This document shows, in pieces, positions 1-9,339 of a stretch of DNA of 28,995 nt. Below the pieces are notes generated by a model. That model had not been told where the DNA came from, ran no database searches, and was given only the letters and a program-made list of their open reading frames with translations. Every line of letters begins with the position of its first letter. Position 1 is the stretch's first letter. This stretch comes from Isoetes engelmannii. Its lineage: Eukaryota; Streptophyta; Lycopodiopsida; Isoetales; Isoetaceae. The stretch is from the NCBI GenBank assembly GCA_011763485.2, contig JAANSK020028910.1:1-28995 (forward strand), in the 5' to 3' direction. The position numbers and the translations under genes were made by a program.

Positions 1-420
1 GAGCACTGACTTGGCTACCGTGATTCTCCCTGCCATGGACAGCTTACTGCCCTTCCACCAATTGAGATGTTTCTGCAGCCCCTGCAGAATCTCATCCCAT
101 ACCCGCCCTATGGAGATATCCCCTCCAAAGGGAATACCCAGCAGCTTCATACATGCAGTGCCCGAGAGTACCTTCCATGGAAAAAGAGCCAGGCAAGGGG
201 GTGGCGGGGACAACAATGCCCACAATGCAAAACACTTACCCCAATTCAAGAGAATGTTCGAGGCCAAAGAAAAGGTGTCGAGCAGGCCCTTCACATTCCG
301 CAAATTCCTTTCCTCCGCTACCAGAAAGAGGAAGGTGTCATCAGCAAACTGATTGATAATCTGCTGGCTCCCGACCTGCATCCGGAGCCCATCTACAACG
401 CCATCCTCCACAGCGGCCTC
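1..420 (-). pseudogene. LINE (non-LTR retrotransposon) reverse transcriptase fragment
   Basis: Read on the minus strand this stretch is open without a stop and encodes the later part of a LINE-type reverse transcriptase. The catalytic motif QFADDTFLF (the F/YADD box) is followed by a helical stretch with NWGKC, then the LGIPFGG segment, and then HLNWWKGSKLSMAGRITVAKSVL-like residues. These are the palm, the post-palm and the W..LS..GR thumb signature of plant L1-type elements. The similarity stops near 420: upstream of it the frame runs into a stop near 454 and no longer resembles the QGCPLSP region expected before FADD. The copy is therefore cut on its 5' side, as is common for LINEs, although a later break is equally possible. 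Its 3' side continues beyond the window, so the RNase H, tail and target duplication cannot be judged. The product would copy element RNA at a nicked target. Confidence 0.88.
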
Positions 421-889
421 ATGTTTAATTTCACAAGATCTATATAATTTAATTTAGTAGTTTAACGTCATACCACTTTGGCAGCATCCCTTCTAATAAC
501 CTTTTGTTCCAAACCTTGTGTTCATTTCTCAAACCTTCACATCTTTTGAGTCAAACATTTGGTTCATTTTTTTCAACCTTGAGTTCATCTCACCTTTAGT
601 TCATTCTTCAAACTTTGTGTCCATTTCTATTCAACTGTTCAGTCCAGAATCCCACCCAGGTTTATTAAGGAGTCGCGAGGTGGACTTTTCTGTATTTTTC
701 ACTTTCTTTCCCTTGATTCACAATTATTGGGAGGGCGGGAGATCTCTTCTTGATCTTGGTTCAGAGGCTTTCCCTATTTCAGAGGCATGGAGGACTACTT
801 CTTTTCTGCACTTCACGCAGCTTGTGGCAAGCTCAAGGGAACTAGTAACAGCAGTTCCAATTGACGAACACACTGCATTCCATTTTGTC
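421..889. other. Intergenic, T/C-rich; no gene seen
   Basis: This is AT-rich sequence with loosely repeated phrases such as TTGTGTTCATTTCT and CAACCTTGAGTTCATC between 500 and 625. An open frame on the plus strand ends at 898, but its composition is serine/phenylalanine-rich and I recognise no domain. It may be decayed internal sequence of the LTR element whose LTR starts at 899. Confidence 0.4.
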
Positions 890-898
890 GGGGGGTAG
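890..898 (+). other. Polypurine tract before LTR
   Basis: CGGGGGGTAG lies immediately before TGTTAACCC. A G-rich polypurine tract directly preceding TGTTA is the second-strand priming site expected at the 3' end of the internal region of an LTR retrotransposon. It indicates that the LTR at 899 is a 3' LTR of a plus-strand element and not a solo LTR. Confidence 0.6.
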
Positions 899-1279
899 TG
901 TTAACCCTTAGGGTTAACATGTGCACACTTGTGCACAACATTGTAAATAACTTGTTAGAGTCACTTAGAAGAATGATTAGTATTGTAGGGTCCAGATCAT
1001 CTTGGATCTAGGGCCGAGATTGAGTGCGTGCTCTATGTAAGGGCAAGCCCATGTATTTATGTCGTAGGCTTTCCTTGCTTGCATTTGAGGGCCTCATTTT
1101 GCCCCTTTGTATATATTATTACCTTCTTCATTTGTGTCTTGATTGTGTTCCCATTTTATTCTTTCCCTTCCATCTTTCTTCATCTTTTTTGCATGATCTT
1201 GAGCTATGGCAGCTTTGAAGCGCTCGGTGGCCATAGACCTACTGCTTCAAGGTGATGCCAAGAACCCCCAAACTTAACA
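899..1279 (+). mobile_element. LTR (381 bp) of an LTR retrotransposon, probably a 3' LTR
   Basis: The segment opens with TGTTAA and closes with TTAACA, a six-base inverted terminal repeat of the TG...CA type seen in LTRs. The first 19 bases contain a perfect inverted repeat, GTTAACCC-TTA-GGGTTAAC (901-919). A TATA-like TGTATATATTATT lies at 1108-1120 and is followed by a C/T-rich leader, as expected of U3-R. A polypurine tract abuts the left end. No second LTR is visible, and the five bases after 1279 (AATGC) are not repeated before 899, so this is the right end of a truncated element, not a solo LTR. Family cannot be assigned from the LTR alone. The 3' boundary is inferred from the inverted hexamer only. 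Confidence 0.6.
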
Positions 1280-2411
1280 AATGCACAATACATATGGCGT
1301 ATGCTGCTTTATATGGTAGGTCGACATATGTATGCACGTATACAATACGATCGTATTTGATGCACTGTCGCATTTCTTCCCGTTGGCCCTATATTTTCGA
1401 CAAACCGGGTCCAAAAACACAACATACAATTTCCCAGACAGAGACACGACACCATAAATTCTGAATTTGCTATGGTGGTTCTTTTTGAAATACAATCATG
1501 ATTTCAATCCAAACTCAAAATTGCTTTTCAAAACAAACCCCGAGACACAAAACAATCTTGTACCACCATATTTCAAATCCACACATGCGAGATTTGAATT
1601 TCTCATTTGTCACATTCGTCATCATCCGGGTCTTCATGCACTTCGGCAGCCATCTCTTCGTGTCAAGAACTCCTCCCAGGTGCTCATGAAAATGATCTTA
1701 TGATGCTCAAGTATTCCGTCGCCCACTGAACTTATCTTCTACAAGGCACTCATATTCTTCTAGGGCGCTCGTCGGGCAGAACATTTTGCAAATGAATTCT
1801 GGCCTCAGATGCTCACCTGGTGCTTCTTTGAGTTGGATGTCTTATTCCTTACTTCCGTTGGCTGTCTTCTTGTCCTGGAACTTGTTAAATGCTTGCCATT
1901 TTGATATGGATAGTTTGCGGCTGCATTCAGGTGCATATAATGTATTTATGTACTGCTAGAAGCTATTATTCTCACTTCTAGTGAATCTTCACCCTGCCAG
2001 TCGAGCCGTCACGGAGACCTAAACCTTAAGCCCTCCACAACTAGTCTTGACGGAATCGGAAGTTGTCCTTGAAGATCGTATGGGCGATCTCCTTGAGCTG
2101 GGACAATATCGCAGTTGCGATCCTCCAGACCACTTAGATTAAATGAACATCTGGCGAGCTAGCTTTCCGATCTAAAGCCGAGCTTGAAGTTCGTTGTGGG
2201 GCAAAGCTTCAACTATTGCTAGTCGCATTTGCGATCTCCCGGACTAACAGAAGTTGAAGACCACAACATCATATTTCTTGGATAGCCTGAGAATTTATAT
2301 TCATGTCAGATGAAACAAGTTCTGTTTGGATTAAACTGGTTTTCTAGTTCTGGAAAATTGTGCTCGCGAATGCTCGGACTTGACATTGGAATGTTCTTCT
2401 AATGATGCAGC
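1280..2411. other. Intergenic; no gene recognised
   Basis: Short open frames occur on both strands but none resembles a known family. From about 1990 to 2411 the composition becomes more gene-like (repeated GATCTCC and GCGATC phrases). The stretch ends in TTCTTCTAATGATGCAG at 2394-2410, a good 3' splice-site sequence just before the coding segment at 2412. The last 400 bases may therefore be intron or 5' sequence of that broken gene. Confidence 0.35.
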
Positions 2412-3140
2412 TTGCAGATGTCTTCCCAGCTTCTACTTCTTGTGAAGGGTGTCATGGTGGCCAAAGGCAAGGTCCACTTATTCACTAGTCACCACAATGC
2501 TCCAGTACCATCCAGGGCTTCTGTGATTTCCATTGAGATGGTTCTCGATGGTTCGGCTAGACTGCATCATGAGGATACTGCAATTGAAAATATAGAGCAA
2601 GCTCGTGGTGCGTTCATACTATGGCCTTCAGCTGTCGTTGTAATCGAGGGAGAATATGATGGCTTGACAGTTGGCACACTAGAAAGGCAAATTAAAAAAA
2701 TAAATTTGGCAGGTCCCAGCTCAGGAGGGAAGTCCACCAACGAAATCACCGGAAAAGGTCGTTATTAGGGAAGACTTCATAGAACGCACTTGCAAGCTAC
2801 TGCATGAGTGTTGCGACTGGCCTTATGGAATGGGTACAATAATATTTACAGATCTAAATCATTCAATAACTGGTTCACCTCTGGGAGAAGAGTTCATTGC
2901 TGCCACGGTGATGGAGGTGTGTGATATGTCAGCGAACCCTTCAATGAGGTGTAGCTTGCATCGAGATGCCTCAGCCACACGACCTGATTCGTTGGGAGAT
3001 ACACTTGGTCGCGGTGGACGATTATCCCCTGTCCAATCTCCTACAGAAGGCTGTTGATGAGGCATCCGAGACCAAGAGAACGCATTTCAAAGAATTGGAT
3101 TCTTCTAGTATGACAAGAACATACAATGGTAACAAATGAC
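2412..3140 (+). pseudogene. Broken transposon-type gene with DUF8039-like domain
   Basis: Frame 2412-2768 encodes VAKGKV, then a segment ending in ARGAFILWPSAVVV. The layout (a VA.G.V strand, a charged middle, then an A.G.F..WP close) resembles the DUF8039-type domain found in plant transposon-derived proteins; I base this on remembered family appearance, not a search. Near 2710 coding character moves to another frame (PEKVVIREDF onwards, through CDWPYGMGTIIFTDLN, to about 2960). Near 3000 it moves again to HLVAVDDYPLSNLLQKAVDEA. TTTGGCAG at 2704-2711 could be an acceptor, so one shift may be an intron; a frameshift is the simpler reading. No DDE motif or terminal inverted repeat was seen. 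The protein's function is unknown. Confidence 0.4.
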
Positions 3141-3559
3141 GAGCAAAACAAGTGAAGACGCCTTCCAAATGTGCTAGGAAGACATCAGATCAACTAGTGA
3201 AGGACTTCTTAAAGTCTTCATATTGCGGAAAGCCTTAGGACTTGTTAGAGCTTAAACTCCAACCTCGCAAAAAAGATGAAAAACTAGTAATCCAAGCTTT
3301 AATCCACTAGATCTATGCAATGCACAACACAAAGAAGCATAATCTCCATAGCTAGATCAACAAAGATCTCCCTTGATACACTCTCTCTGCTCAAGTAGAT
3401 AGAACAGACTACTCTCTCTAATGCATACGTGCATATGCGTATATACATGTATATACTTCCCATATACGACCATGTATACACCACAGTGGTGACACAATAG
3501 TCTCGTATACCGCCCCAACAGTGGCGACCACAGTGGGAAAATGTGCTACTTCGTGGCGG
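3141..3559. other. Spacer; possible remnant LTR of the minus-strand Ty3 element
   Basis: This lies just beyond the integrase C-terminus of the minus-strand Ty3 element, where its polypurine tract and 3' LTR would be expected. The minus strand shows TA-rich runs (3420-3480, repeated TATACATGTATAT-like words) and AGAGAGAGTGTATCAAGGG, which look LTR-like. No matching 5' LTR exists because the element is truncated at 7255, so no boundaries can be set. Confidence 0.3.
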
Positions 3560-4680
3560 AGAACCCACGATCCTTTCCGTTCCTGCGATTGGAGTCATCA
3601 AGTAGAAGGCTCCACTTGGTACCTCTTTGTCAATCAGAAATGAGCCTTCCCATGGGCTTTGGTTGGATAGATGCTTCTTAGTGGTCCTGCACAAAACCAA
3701 TTCTCCTTGCTCAAATGGATTGACAACATGTAACTTGTCTTTGATTAGCTTGACCTTTTGTTTATGCCTAAGATTGAAGTCTGCAGCTTCTTATCTCATC
3801 TCTTGCAATTGCAGCAGATCATCCATCCTGTTATGTACCTAATTTGGAGTTGGAACTTCTCCCAAATTCTCATAATAAGGTAGCTCCACATATGAACACA
3901 AAGGAATGTCCAAATGAATAAGCATCACAGCTTGCACTCGATAAGCCAATTCAAATGGTGTAAATCATGTTGCCAACTTGTAAGTACACTTGAAACTCCA
4001 TAAGGCACCTATCAAAGCTTCATGCCAATTTCTTTGATTATCCTTCACTATTTTAGCTAAGATGGCTTTTAGAATTTTATTAATAGACTCAAGTTGGCCA
4101 TTTCCTTGTGGATAATAAGTAGAAGCTTGTGCATGTTGGACTCCAATCTTTTCTGTTAACTGAGTGCTACTTTTCCCATGAAATGGGTTCCTTGATCAGA
4201 CTAAAGAATGGCTGGAACACCAAATCGAGATATCAAATTATGATAAAAAAAGCTTATTGTAGTACTTTCTGTAGCACGCTTTGCTGGAATTGCTTTGACC
4301 CACTTTGTAAACATGTATGTGACTGCCAGAATATACTTATGACCTTTGGAAGATGGAGGATTGATAGGGCCAATGTAATCCAATCCCTACATATGAAAGG
4401 GACCAACACCCAGAATGGGATGGAATGGCATGTTATTTTGTCCGGTTAACTGCTTATATCGTTGGCACTTTTCACATTTGGTCACAAAGTCTCTAGTATC
4501 CTTGTAGAGAGTTGGTCAATAATATCCTCAATGAAGGATCTTTCTTGTTGTTGTTCTAACTGCAAATTGCCCATGACATTCAAGTGCTTGCTGCAATAAC
4601 TCATGAGTTTGGTGACCAGCAACACACCTTAATAAGAGTCCTTCCATAGTCCGCTTATAAAGAATAGCCTCATGCACAAC
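3560..4680 (-). pseudogene. Ty3 integrase (degenerate)
   Basis: Minus-strand domains in order are the zinc-binding HHCC region (AGHQTHELLQQALECHG ... TKCEKCQRYKQLTGQN, about 4440-4620), then the catalytic core starting LDYIGPINPPSSKGHKYILA and running through TKWVKAIPAKRATESTT and ISRFGVPAIL (4201-4385). An SDQGTHFMG second-aspartate region follows after a stop (about 4170-4200). The C-terminal domain shows WEGSFLIDKEVPSGAFYLMT (about 3570-3660). Stops separate the parts. The enzyme would insert cDNA into the chromosome; here it is dead. Confidence 0.85.
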
Positions 4681-4749
4681 ATAACTAGCTGCTTGTACTT
4701 TAAGAGCATGCTTTTCTTGCTTGGAAAATGATGAGGGATGATTCTAATT

Positions 4750-5150
4750 TTATAGGTACCTGTGTATATTAGTATACCACAGTTCAATAGTCTCAGCGAA
4801 ACCTTGTAATACTCTATCATCCTCAGATGCTACTTTCTGGTCTATGTTCTCTTCAATTTCAGCACCACTACCCAAATAAGCACTTGGATTTTGACCTCCT
4901 TGAGTCATCTTAATATACTTCAACTCAAACTCTTGTATGATAAGAGCCCATCTCGTAAACATAGGATCTTGAATAGTCTTGTTATAAATGTTGGGCCATG
5001 GGTTCACATCCATATGAATGTAAACATAATGTACATTTGTTGAATTCGACGGTAAAGGAAGAAGATAATGTCTAAATTTGTTCAAGGCCCACTTCAGTGC
5101 CAACCCAAGATGCTTCACATGAGTCCATTCTACTCTTGTGGAGTTAACAA
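4750..5150 (-). pseudogene. Ty3 RNase H region
   Basis: The sequence LALKWALNKFRHYLLPLPSN, then HMDVNPWPNIYNKTIQDPMF, then TRWALIIQEFELKYIK matches the RNase H to tether region of Tat/Athila elements (E.LAL.WA...FRHYLL, then L.G+..RWAL+LQEF...Y). It follows RT with a decayed gap (5150-5320) in which the first catalytic acids would lie. GAEIEENIDQKVASEDD is a typical acidic linker before integrase. Confidence 0.8.
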
Positions 5151-5321
5151 CCTGGAAGCATAGTAACTCACATCATAATGCTTTTGCTGATTTTTCTGAC
5201 ATAGTGTAACAACCAATGCTTGCTCCCAAACCATGAAGAATAAATGAATTGGCTCACTCATTCTCGAAGAATTTAGCAAAGTCCTCTCTTTTACTTGTCC
5301 AAGACACCATTCAAATCCTTC

Positions 5322-6251
5322 TTAATCTTCCTCCATCCATCTAAAATTCTGCCCTTGCTTCATACAATCCACAAGTGGCTTGATTACTTGAGCAAAATTG
5401 CACAAATATCTTCTACTAAAGCTTAGTTGACTATGTAAGCTTCTCACTTGTAAGACATTTGTAGGTGGTTTTACCTTCTCCAAAACTGTAATCTTACTAT
5501 GATCCACTTGTAAACTCTTTTTTGAAATATAATTGCCCAAGAGCTTGCCTCCACTAGCGAAGAAAATACACTTAGCAGGATTCAAGTTTATGCCATACAA
5601 TCTGCACCTTTCAAAAACCTTTCTAAGATGATCCAAGTGATACCTTTTTGGATTAAAAAATATTGTTAAGTCATCAATAAAGACTCTGAGAAAGTCTAAA
5701 ATATCCTGAAAAGCATATGTCATAACTCGCTGAAATGTGGCTGGAGCATTTGCGAGACCAAAAGGCAATACCTTATAAGCATAGATGCCAAATGGTATTC
5801 ATAAAGCTGTCATTGCTTGATCTGAAGGATAAGTTTAGATCTGATTATATCTCCAGTAACCATCCAAGAAAAAATAGACCTGATTTCTTGCAACAACATC
5901 CAATAAAGTGTTTATGAACGATGTAGAAAAATGGTCTCTTTTGGTAGCTTTGTTGAGATCCCTTTAATCAATGCATACTCGGATTGTATTATTTGGCTTC
6001 CTCGCTTGTACAATAAAACTGATCCAATTTGAATTTAGTACTGATACAATGAATCTCGCTTCAAAAAACTGCATGACTTCACCTTTTATTTGTTTCTCTG
6101 TGGTTGGACTCATTCTCCTTTGAGCTTGTTGGACTAGTTTTGATACTTGTTTGAAATCAATGGTATGAACAACAACTTCTGGTGGATTACCTTTCAACTC
6201 TTTATAATTTCTTACCAAGACATCCCTGAATTCTCTCAACAAAGATATCAA
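5322..6251 (-). pseudogene. Ty3 reverse transcriptase (degenerate)
   Basis: The N-terminal part (5964-6251) has QRRMSPTTEKQIKGEVMQFF and ARKPNNTIRVCID, the fingers region. Then come a TAA stop, RDLNKATKRDHF and LDGYWRYNQI with further stops. The C-terminal part (5322-5768) carries MPFGLANAPATFQRVMTYAF and the catalytic box FIDDLTIFF, where most Ty3 elements have YLDD. KVFERCRLYGINLNPAKCIF and LLGNYISKKSL follow. At least three stops and a frameshift near 6250 break it. The intact enzyme would make cDNA from element RNA in virus-like particles. Confidence 0.9.
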
Positions 6252-6333
6252 TTCACTTCCTCTTCTTGAGTAAGATCTACTTCAATAGTAACCCATTCTT
6301 CCTCATCTCCTTGAGAAATATTAATGTTCTTGA

Positions 6334-6520
6334 TTGAATGTAGCGACTGTGATGATTGTGGCAACAGTGATGATTGCAGTAACTGCTTTTAATGTGATGG
6401 TGGATGTGATAAATGTGGTGATTGTGGTGAATGTGGTGATGACTGTGATGAATGTGATGACTGTGGTGAATGTGGTAGTGACTGTGATGAATGTGGAGAC
6501 TGTGGAAGTTGTGGACTGAT
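6334..6520. repeat. Minisatellite, 9/18-bp unit
   Basis: Imperfect repeats of GTGATGAATGTG and GACTGTGATGAATGTGGT fill this interval. In the minus-strand element it reads as a Ser/Pro/His/Gln tract (SPHSPQSPHSSQS-like) between the protease and RT, so the repeat expanded within coding sequence. Function is not implied. Confidence 0.75.
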
Positions 6521-6990
6521 CTGATTTACCTCATCTTGCTGACCTTGCTTAGAGAATGCACCATCAAAAATCATTGCTCCCTCTATGTTTGGCTGATTTC
6601 TCTTGGTCTCCTCCATACTTGATGTTAAAATCAACATCTATACTTGATCATGCTCTAAACCTTGTTGAAATAAAGTTTGGTCAATGGGTTTATGTATGGA
6701 CTCCTCCTTCATCTGTACAAGAGTCTCTTGTAACTCACTTCCACTAATGCTTTCAAGTCTTTAAACATTTGGAGATACTTATCTGCAACTCCCTGTTGCA
6801 AATGACATATTTCTGAATTTGGAGTACCTTTTAACCACTTGTACAAAGTCTTATGTTTATTTTCACCCACATGCAAGACATGAAAACAACTAAGATCTTG
6901 CTGCTCTGACACCATAGTATCCTCTTGGCTGATTTCTAGTTGTGGTCTGCTCTAAGAAGAATTGCAAAGAAATGTATTTTTTGTCGATTT
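6521..6990 (-). pseudogene. Protease-RT linker region of minus-strand Ty3 element
   Basis: An open stretch at 6709-6915 (MVSEQQDLSCFHVLHVGENK... ) and a second at 6521-6637 lie between recognisable protease and RT. They are hydrophilic and lack known motifs. Their place in the element makes them linker of the Pol polyprotein and not separate genes. Confidence 0.4.
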
Positions 6991-7255
6991 CAGAGGATGA
7001 CTTATAGTAACCTTGTGTTCTCCTTGAAAGATATTCATTTCATGCTTCCCCCATGAAGTCTCAACATCTACGACATCTAACCATGTACAATTCAACAACA
7101 AAGTATAAATTTCAGCCTGCACTCTCTGGAAATTTCAAAACCATAAAATCCAAGATGGCTTCCACATCATAAACTTTGCATAAGACATTTCTAATGACTC
7201 CCATAGGCTGAACCTTCATTTGATTGAATGCTTTGAGCATCATAGTTGTTGCATT
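6991..7255 (-). pseudogene. Ty3 protease, C-terminal part
   Basis: Minus-strand translation reads MKVQPMGVIRNVLCKVYDVE, then FMVLKFPE, and after a frameshift YTLLLNCTWLDVVDVETSW, then FQGEHKVTI. This is the second half of a retropepsin as found in Tat/Athila elements (V.PMGII..., F.V...P, Y.LLLG..WL). The catalytic D-S/T-G triad lies in the missing N-terminal half beyond the 7255 breakpoint. The usual G of LLLGR is N here. The protease would cut the Gag-Pol polyprotein. Confidence 0.7.
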
Positions 7256-7275
7256 AGTCGGTTATCTCCTTTCGG

Positions 7276-7860
7276 TAACCCGCTTTGAGTTGGTTTGCCC
7301 CCTTACTAGAGAGGGAGGATCCCGAGTTGCAAAATTTTGTCGCGTTCGTTGCTGAACTCGAGGCGTGTTTTGGAGATACAGATCGTCAACGCAAGACAGT
7401 TACTAAGCTTAGCAATCTCAGGCAGGGTCCCCGTCCGACCTCGGTCTATGCCTCAGAATTCCGTCAAATTGCCATAGACACAGCTTGGGATGATGCAGCT
7501 CTTCGTCATTGTTTTCGGCAGGGCCTCCGCGAGGATGTGAAAGATATGCTGTTGACCATGGAGGATCCTCGGACCTTGGATGAAGCCATATAATTTGTTG
7601 TCCATTGTGATAATCGTCTTTTTGAATGCAAGAAGGAAAGACGTTATCAGACTTGCCCTCCGATAGCACCAGCATTACCGGTCTCTACTCCATCCAGTGC
7701 ACTGACGGGCCCGATACTGATGCAGATTGACCATGTTGTTCAAGGACCTTTATCTGCTGGGGAGAAGCAGCACAGGAGGGAGGCTAACCTTTGCCTCTAT
7801 TTTGGAGGAGATGGTCATATCGCTTGGGGATGTCCAGTTAAGCATCCGGCCAGTCGGAAA
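7276..7860 (+). pseudogene. Ty3 Gag with altered zinc knuckle
   Basis: The capsid region reads LSWFAPLLEREDPELQNFVA, then LEACFGDTDRQRK, LRQGPRPTSVYASEFRQIA, TAWDDAALRHCFRQGLR and PRTLDEAI, a clear Retrotrans_gag domain. A TAA stop at 7591-7593 interrupts the frame. It continues in the same frame with VHCDNRLFECKKERR. The nucleocapsid knuckle reads CLYFGGDGHIAWGC: the second cysteine of C-x2-C-x4-H-x4-C is phenylalanine, which would abolish zinc binding. The start of the protein is missing. Gag would package element RNA. Confidence 0.88.
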
Positions 7861-8310
7861 ACTTCAGGGGCCAGTCGCGTAATAGGAGTCTCTCGACGAC
7901 TAGCCGTCATTTCTCAGACTCCTTTCATGCATCATGAGAATTATATTTTGTCTGATAAGGTCAGTAAGGAGTTTTTCATTTCTATATCATTGGAGTCTGG
8001 GGTTGTGAAGTTAGATGCATTGGCGCAACTTGATACTGGTGCAAATGCTTGCTTTGTGGATAACACGTTCGCTACTAAGCACGCCATTCCTAGAAGCAGG
8101 GTAGAGCATCCTAGTTTTGTCGGGGTGATTGACGGATGTGAGATCTTGTCGGGCTCAGTGACAGAATGTACTACACCCCTGTGGGTTCTGTTCGAGGGAG
8201 TTTTCTGCAGCATTTCCTTCAATCTCGTCACCAGCCCACATGCGTCAGTGGTCTTGGGTCTTCCTTGGCTTGAATTGCATAACCCACAGATTGATTGGCG
8301 CTCTAGATAA
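7861..8310 (+). pseudogene. Ty3 aspartic protease
   Basis: The active-site motif is in AQLDTGANACFVDNTFA (about 8023-8073), giving the D-T-G-A of retropepsins. The second hydrophobic-G segment is VVLGLPWLELHNPQIDW near the end, as in Ty3 proteases. This part is still in one frame with the gag remnant and ends at a stop at 8310, after which the reading shifts into the linker. Confidence 0.85.
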
Positions 8311-8409
8311 TTTTGATTTGTTGACTCTTGCCCCAGTCCCAGTTCATCTGCAGTTCTTGCCTTTGCGTCAACATATCTCCAGTTCGTAAAGTATAGTGGG
8401 CGCCTGATT

Positions 8410-8868
8410 TTGCACACGTTCATATTCCAGTTCCTGTCTCTGTTTCGCGTCCCGAACCAATTCATGTTCCTGCTTTTGCTCCAGTTCATGTTCCAGTTTC
8501 TGTATCTGTTCATGGTCCTGCTCTCGATCCTGCTCCTGTCCAGGTCCCTATTTCTGTGGAGGTTTCTTCATGCCCTCAGCTCCGCATCTCAAAGATCTCA
8601 CTCCACAAGTTTATTAGATCAGGATGACAAGATCCCAATTCAGTGTTTGCAATTCAAGTTCACCCGTCGACTAGCTCTACTTTAGTGATGTCCGCACCCA
8701 TCCTTCCTGATAAGTACAAGGATGTTGCTGATGTTTTTGACAAGGCCAAAGCAAGCAAACTTCCAGAGCATCGTCCCTATGATTGCCCCATTGATCTCCA
8801 GTCAGGGACAACCCCACCATTTGGTCCTATCTATGGCTTGTCTCTAACATAGTTGGAGAACATTTGGC
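8410..8868 (+). pseudogene. Pro/Val-rich linker and first residues of Ty3 RT
   Basis: Frame 8410 to about 8620 gives a linker of repeated PVxVPV units (HVPVSVSVHGPALDPAPVQV), produced by an imperfect repeat of CCAGTTCATGTTCC-like words. After a stop and frame change, 8643-8852 reads PDKYKDVADVFDKAKASKLP, then HRPYDCPIDLQSGTTPPFGP, the entry of reverse transcriptase. The next residue (usually E) is a TAG stop at about 8850, and similarity ends within 20 bases. The catalytic RT core is absent. Confidence 0.8.
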
Positions 8869-8871
8869 CCT

Positions 8872-9263
8872 TGTTGTTTCTTTTTCATGGGGCTAATCCT
8901 TTCCTATAGTTCCTAACAAATAGTTAGAAAGTAATCCTTAGTAACTAGGCACAATGGTGCATTTCTCACTTTAGGGACTTTCTTGTAAATAAAGTTAGAG
9001 AAAATCAAGTCCAATTAGTCATAATTTGTGCTCCATGATATTGTAGCAAAAAACCTTATTGACCCATCTTAAAGTGTTGTTTCTTTTTTTATGGGCTAAT
9101 CCTTTTCTATAGTTCCTAACAAATAGTTAGAGAGTAACACTTTGGTAACTAGGCACAATGGTGCATTTCTCACTTTAAGGACTTTCTTGTAAATAGTGTT
9201 AGGGAAAATCAAGTCCAATTAGTCATAATTTGTGCTCTATGATATTGGAGCTAAAAACCATTT
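8872..9263. repeat. 203-bp tandem duplication
   Basis: TGTTGTTTCTTTTT at 8872 recurs at 9075, and the following about 185 bases (TAGTTCCTAACAAATAGTTAGA ..., ACTAGGCACAATGGTGCATT, AAATCAAGTCCAATTAGTCA) match closely. The two copies differ by scattered substitutions and small indels. No coding potential is seen. It begins exactly where the plus-strand Ty3 element breaks off. Confidence 0.92.
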
Positions 9264-9339
9264 GAAGACAAGAAGGTTCGCCACACTTGTTGCAAGTTTG
9301 ATGACATATTCGTTTTCGACTTTCTCAGCCCTACCTCTC

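Larger units (their letters stand above)
3560..7255 (-). mobile_element. Degenerate Ty3/gypsy retrotransposon (Tat/Athila-like), 5'-truncated
   Basis: On the minus strand the domain order is protease, reverse transcriptase, RNase H, integrase, which is the Ty3/Metaviridae order. RT words such as YFFLDGYWRYNQI and the RNase H word ALKWALNKFRHYLLPL match the non-chromovirus Tat/Athila (OTA) group better than chromoviruses, and no chromodomain is seen after integrase. The copy carries many stops and frameshifts (for example the Y of the CIDYRDLNK box is a TAA stop near 5965). It ends abruptly near 7255 inside the protease, so gag and the 5' LTR are gone. The truncation point touches a second Ty3 element in opposite orientation. 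It is surely inactive. Confidence 0.88.
7270..8868 (+). mobile_element. Second Ty3/gypsy fragment: gag, protease, start of RT
   Basis: On the plus strand gag, a zinc knuckle, protease, a Pro/Val-rich linker and the first residues of RT follow in the correct order, and then the element ends near 8868. The gag and the HRPYDCPIDL RT-entry motif resemble chromovirus-type Ty3 elements, a different lineage from the minus-strand element on its left. There is no LTR or primer-binding site on either side, so both ends are truncated. The left junction is at 7255-7275, the right junction falls at a 203-bp tandem repeat. Confidence 0.88.

Noticed and set aside
6389-6637. Ser/Pro/His/Gln-rich open frame as a stand-alone protein
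   Set aside because: It is the reading of a minisatellite inside the Ty3 Pol linker, not a gene.
8872-9263. Pair of LTRs
   Set aside because: The copies are directly adjacent with only a short gap and no internal region, primer site or polypurine tract.
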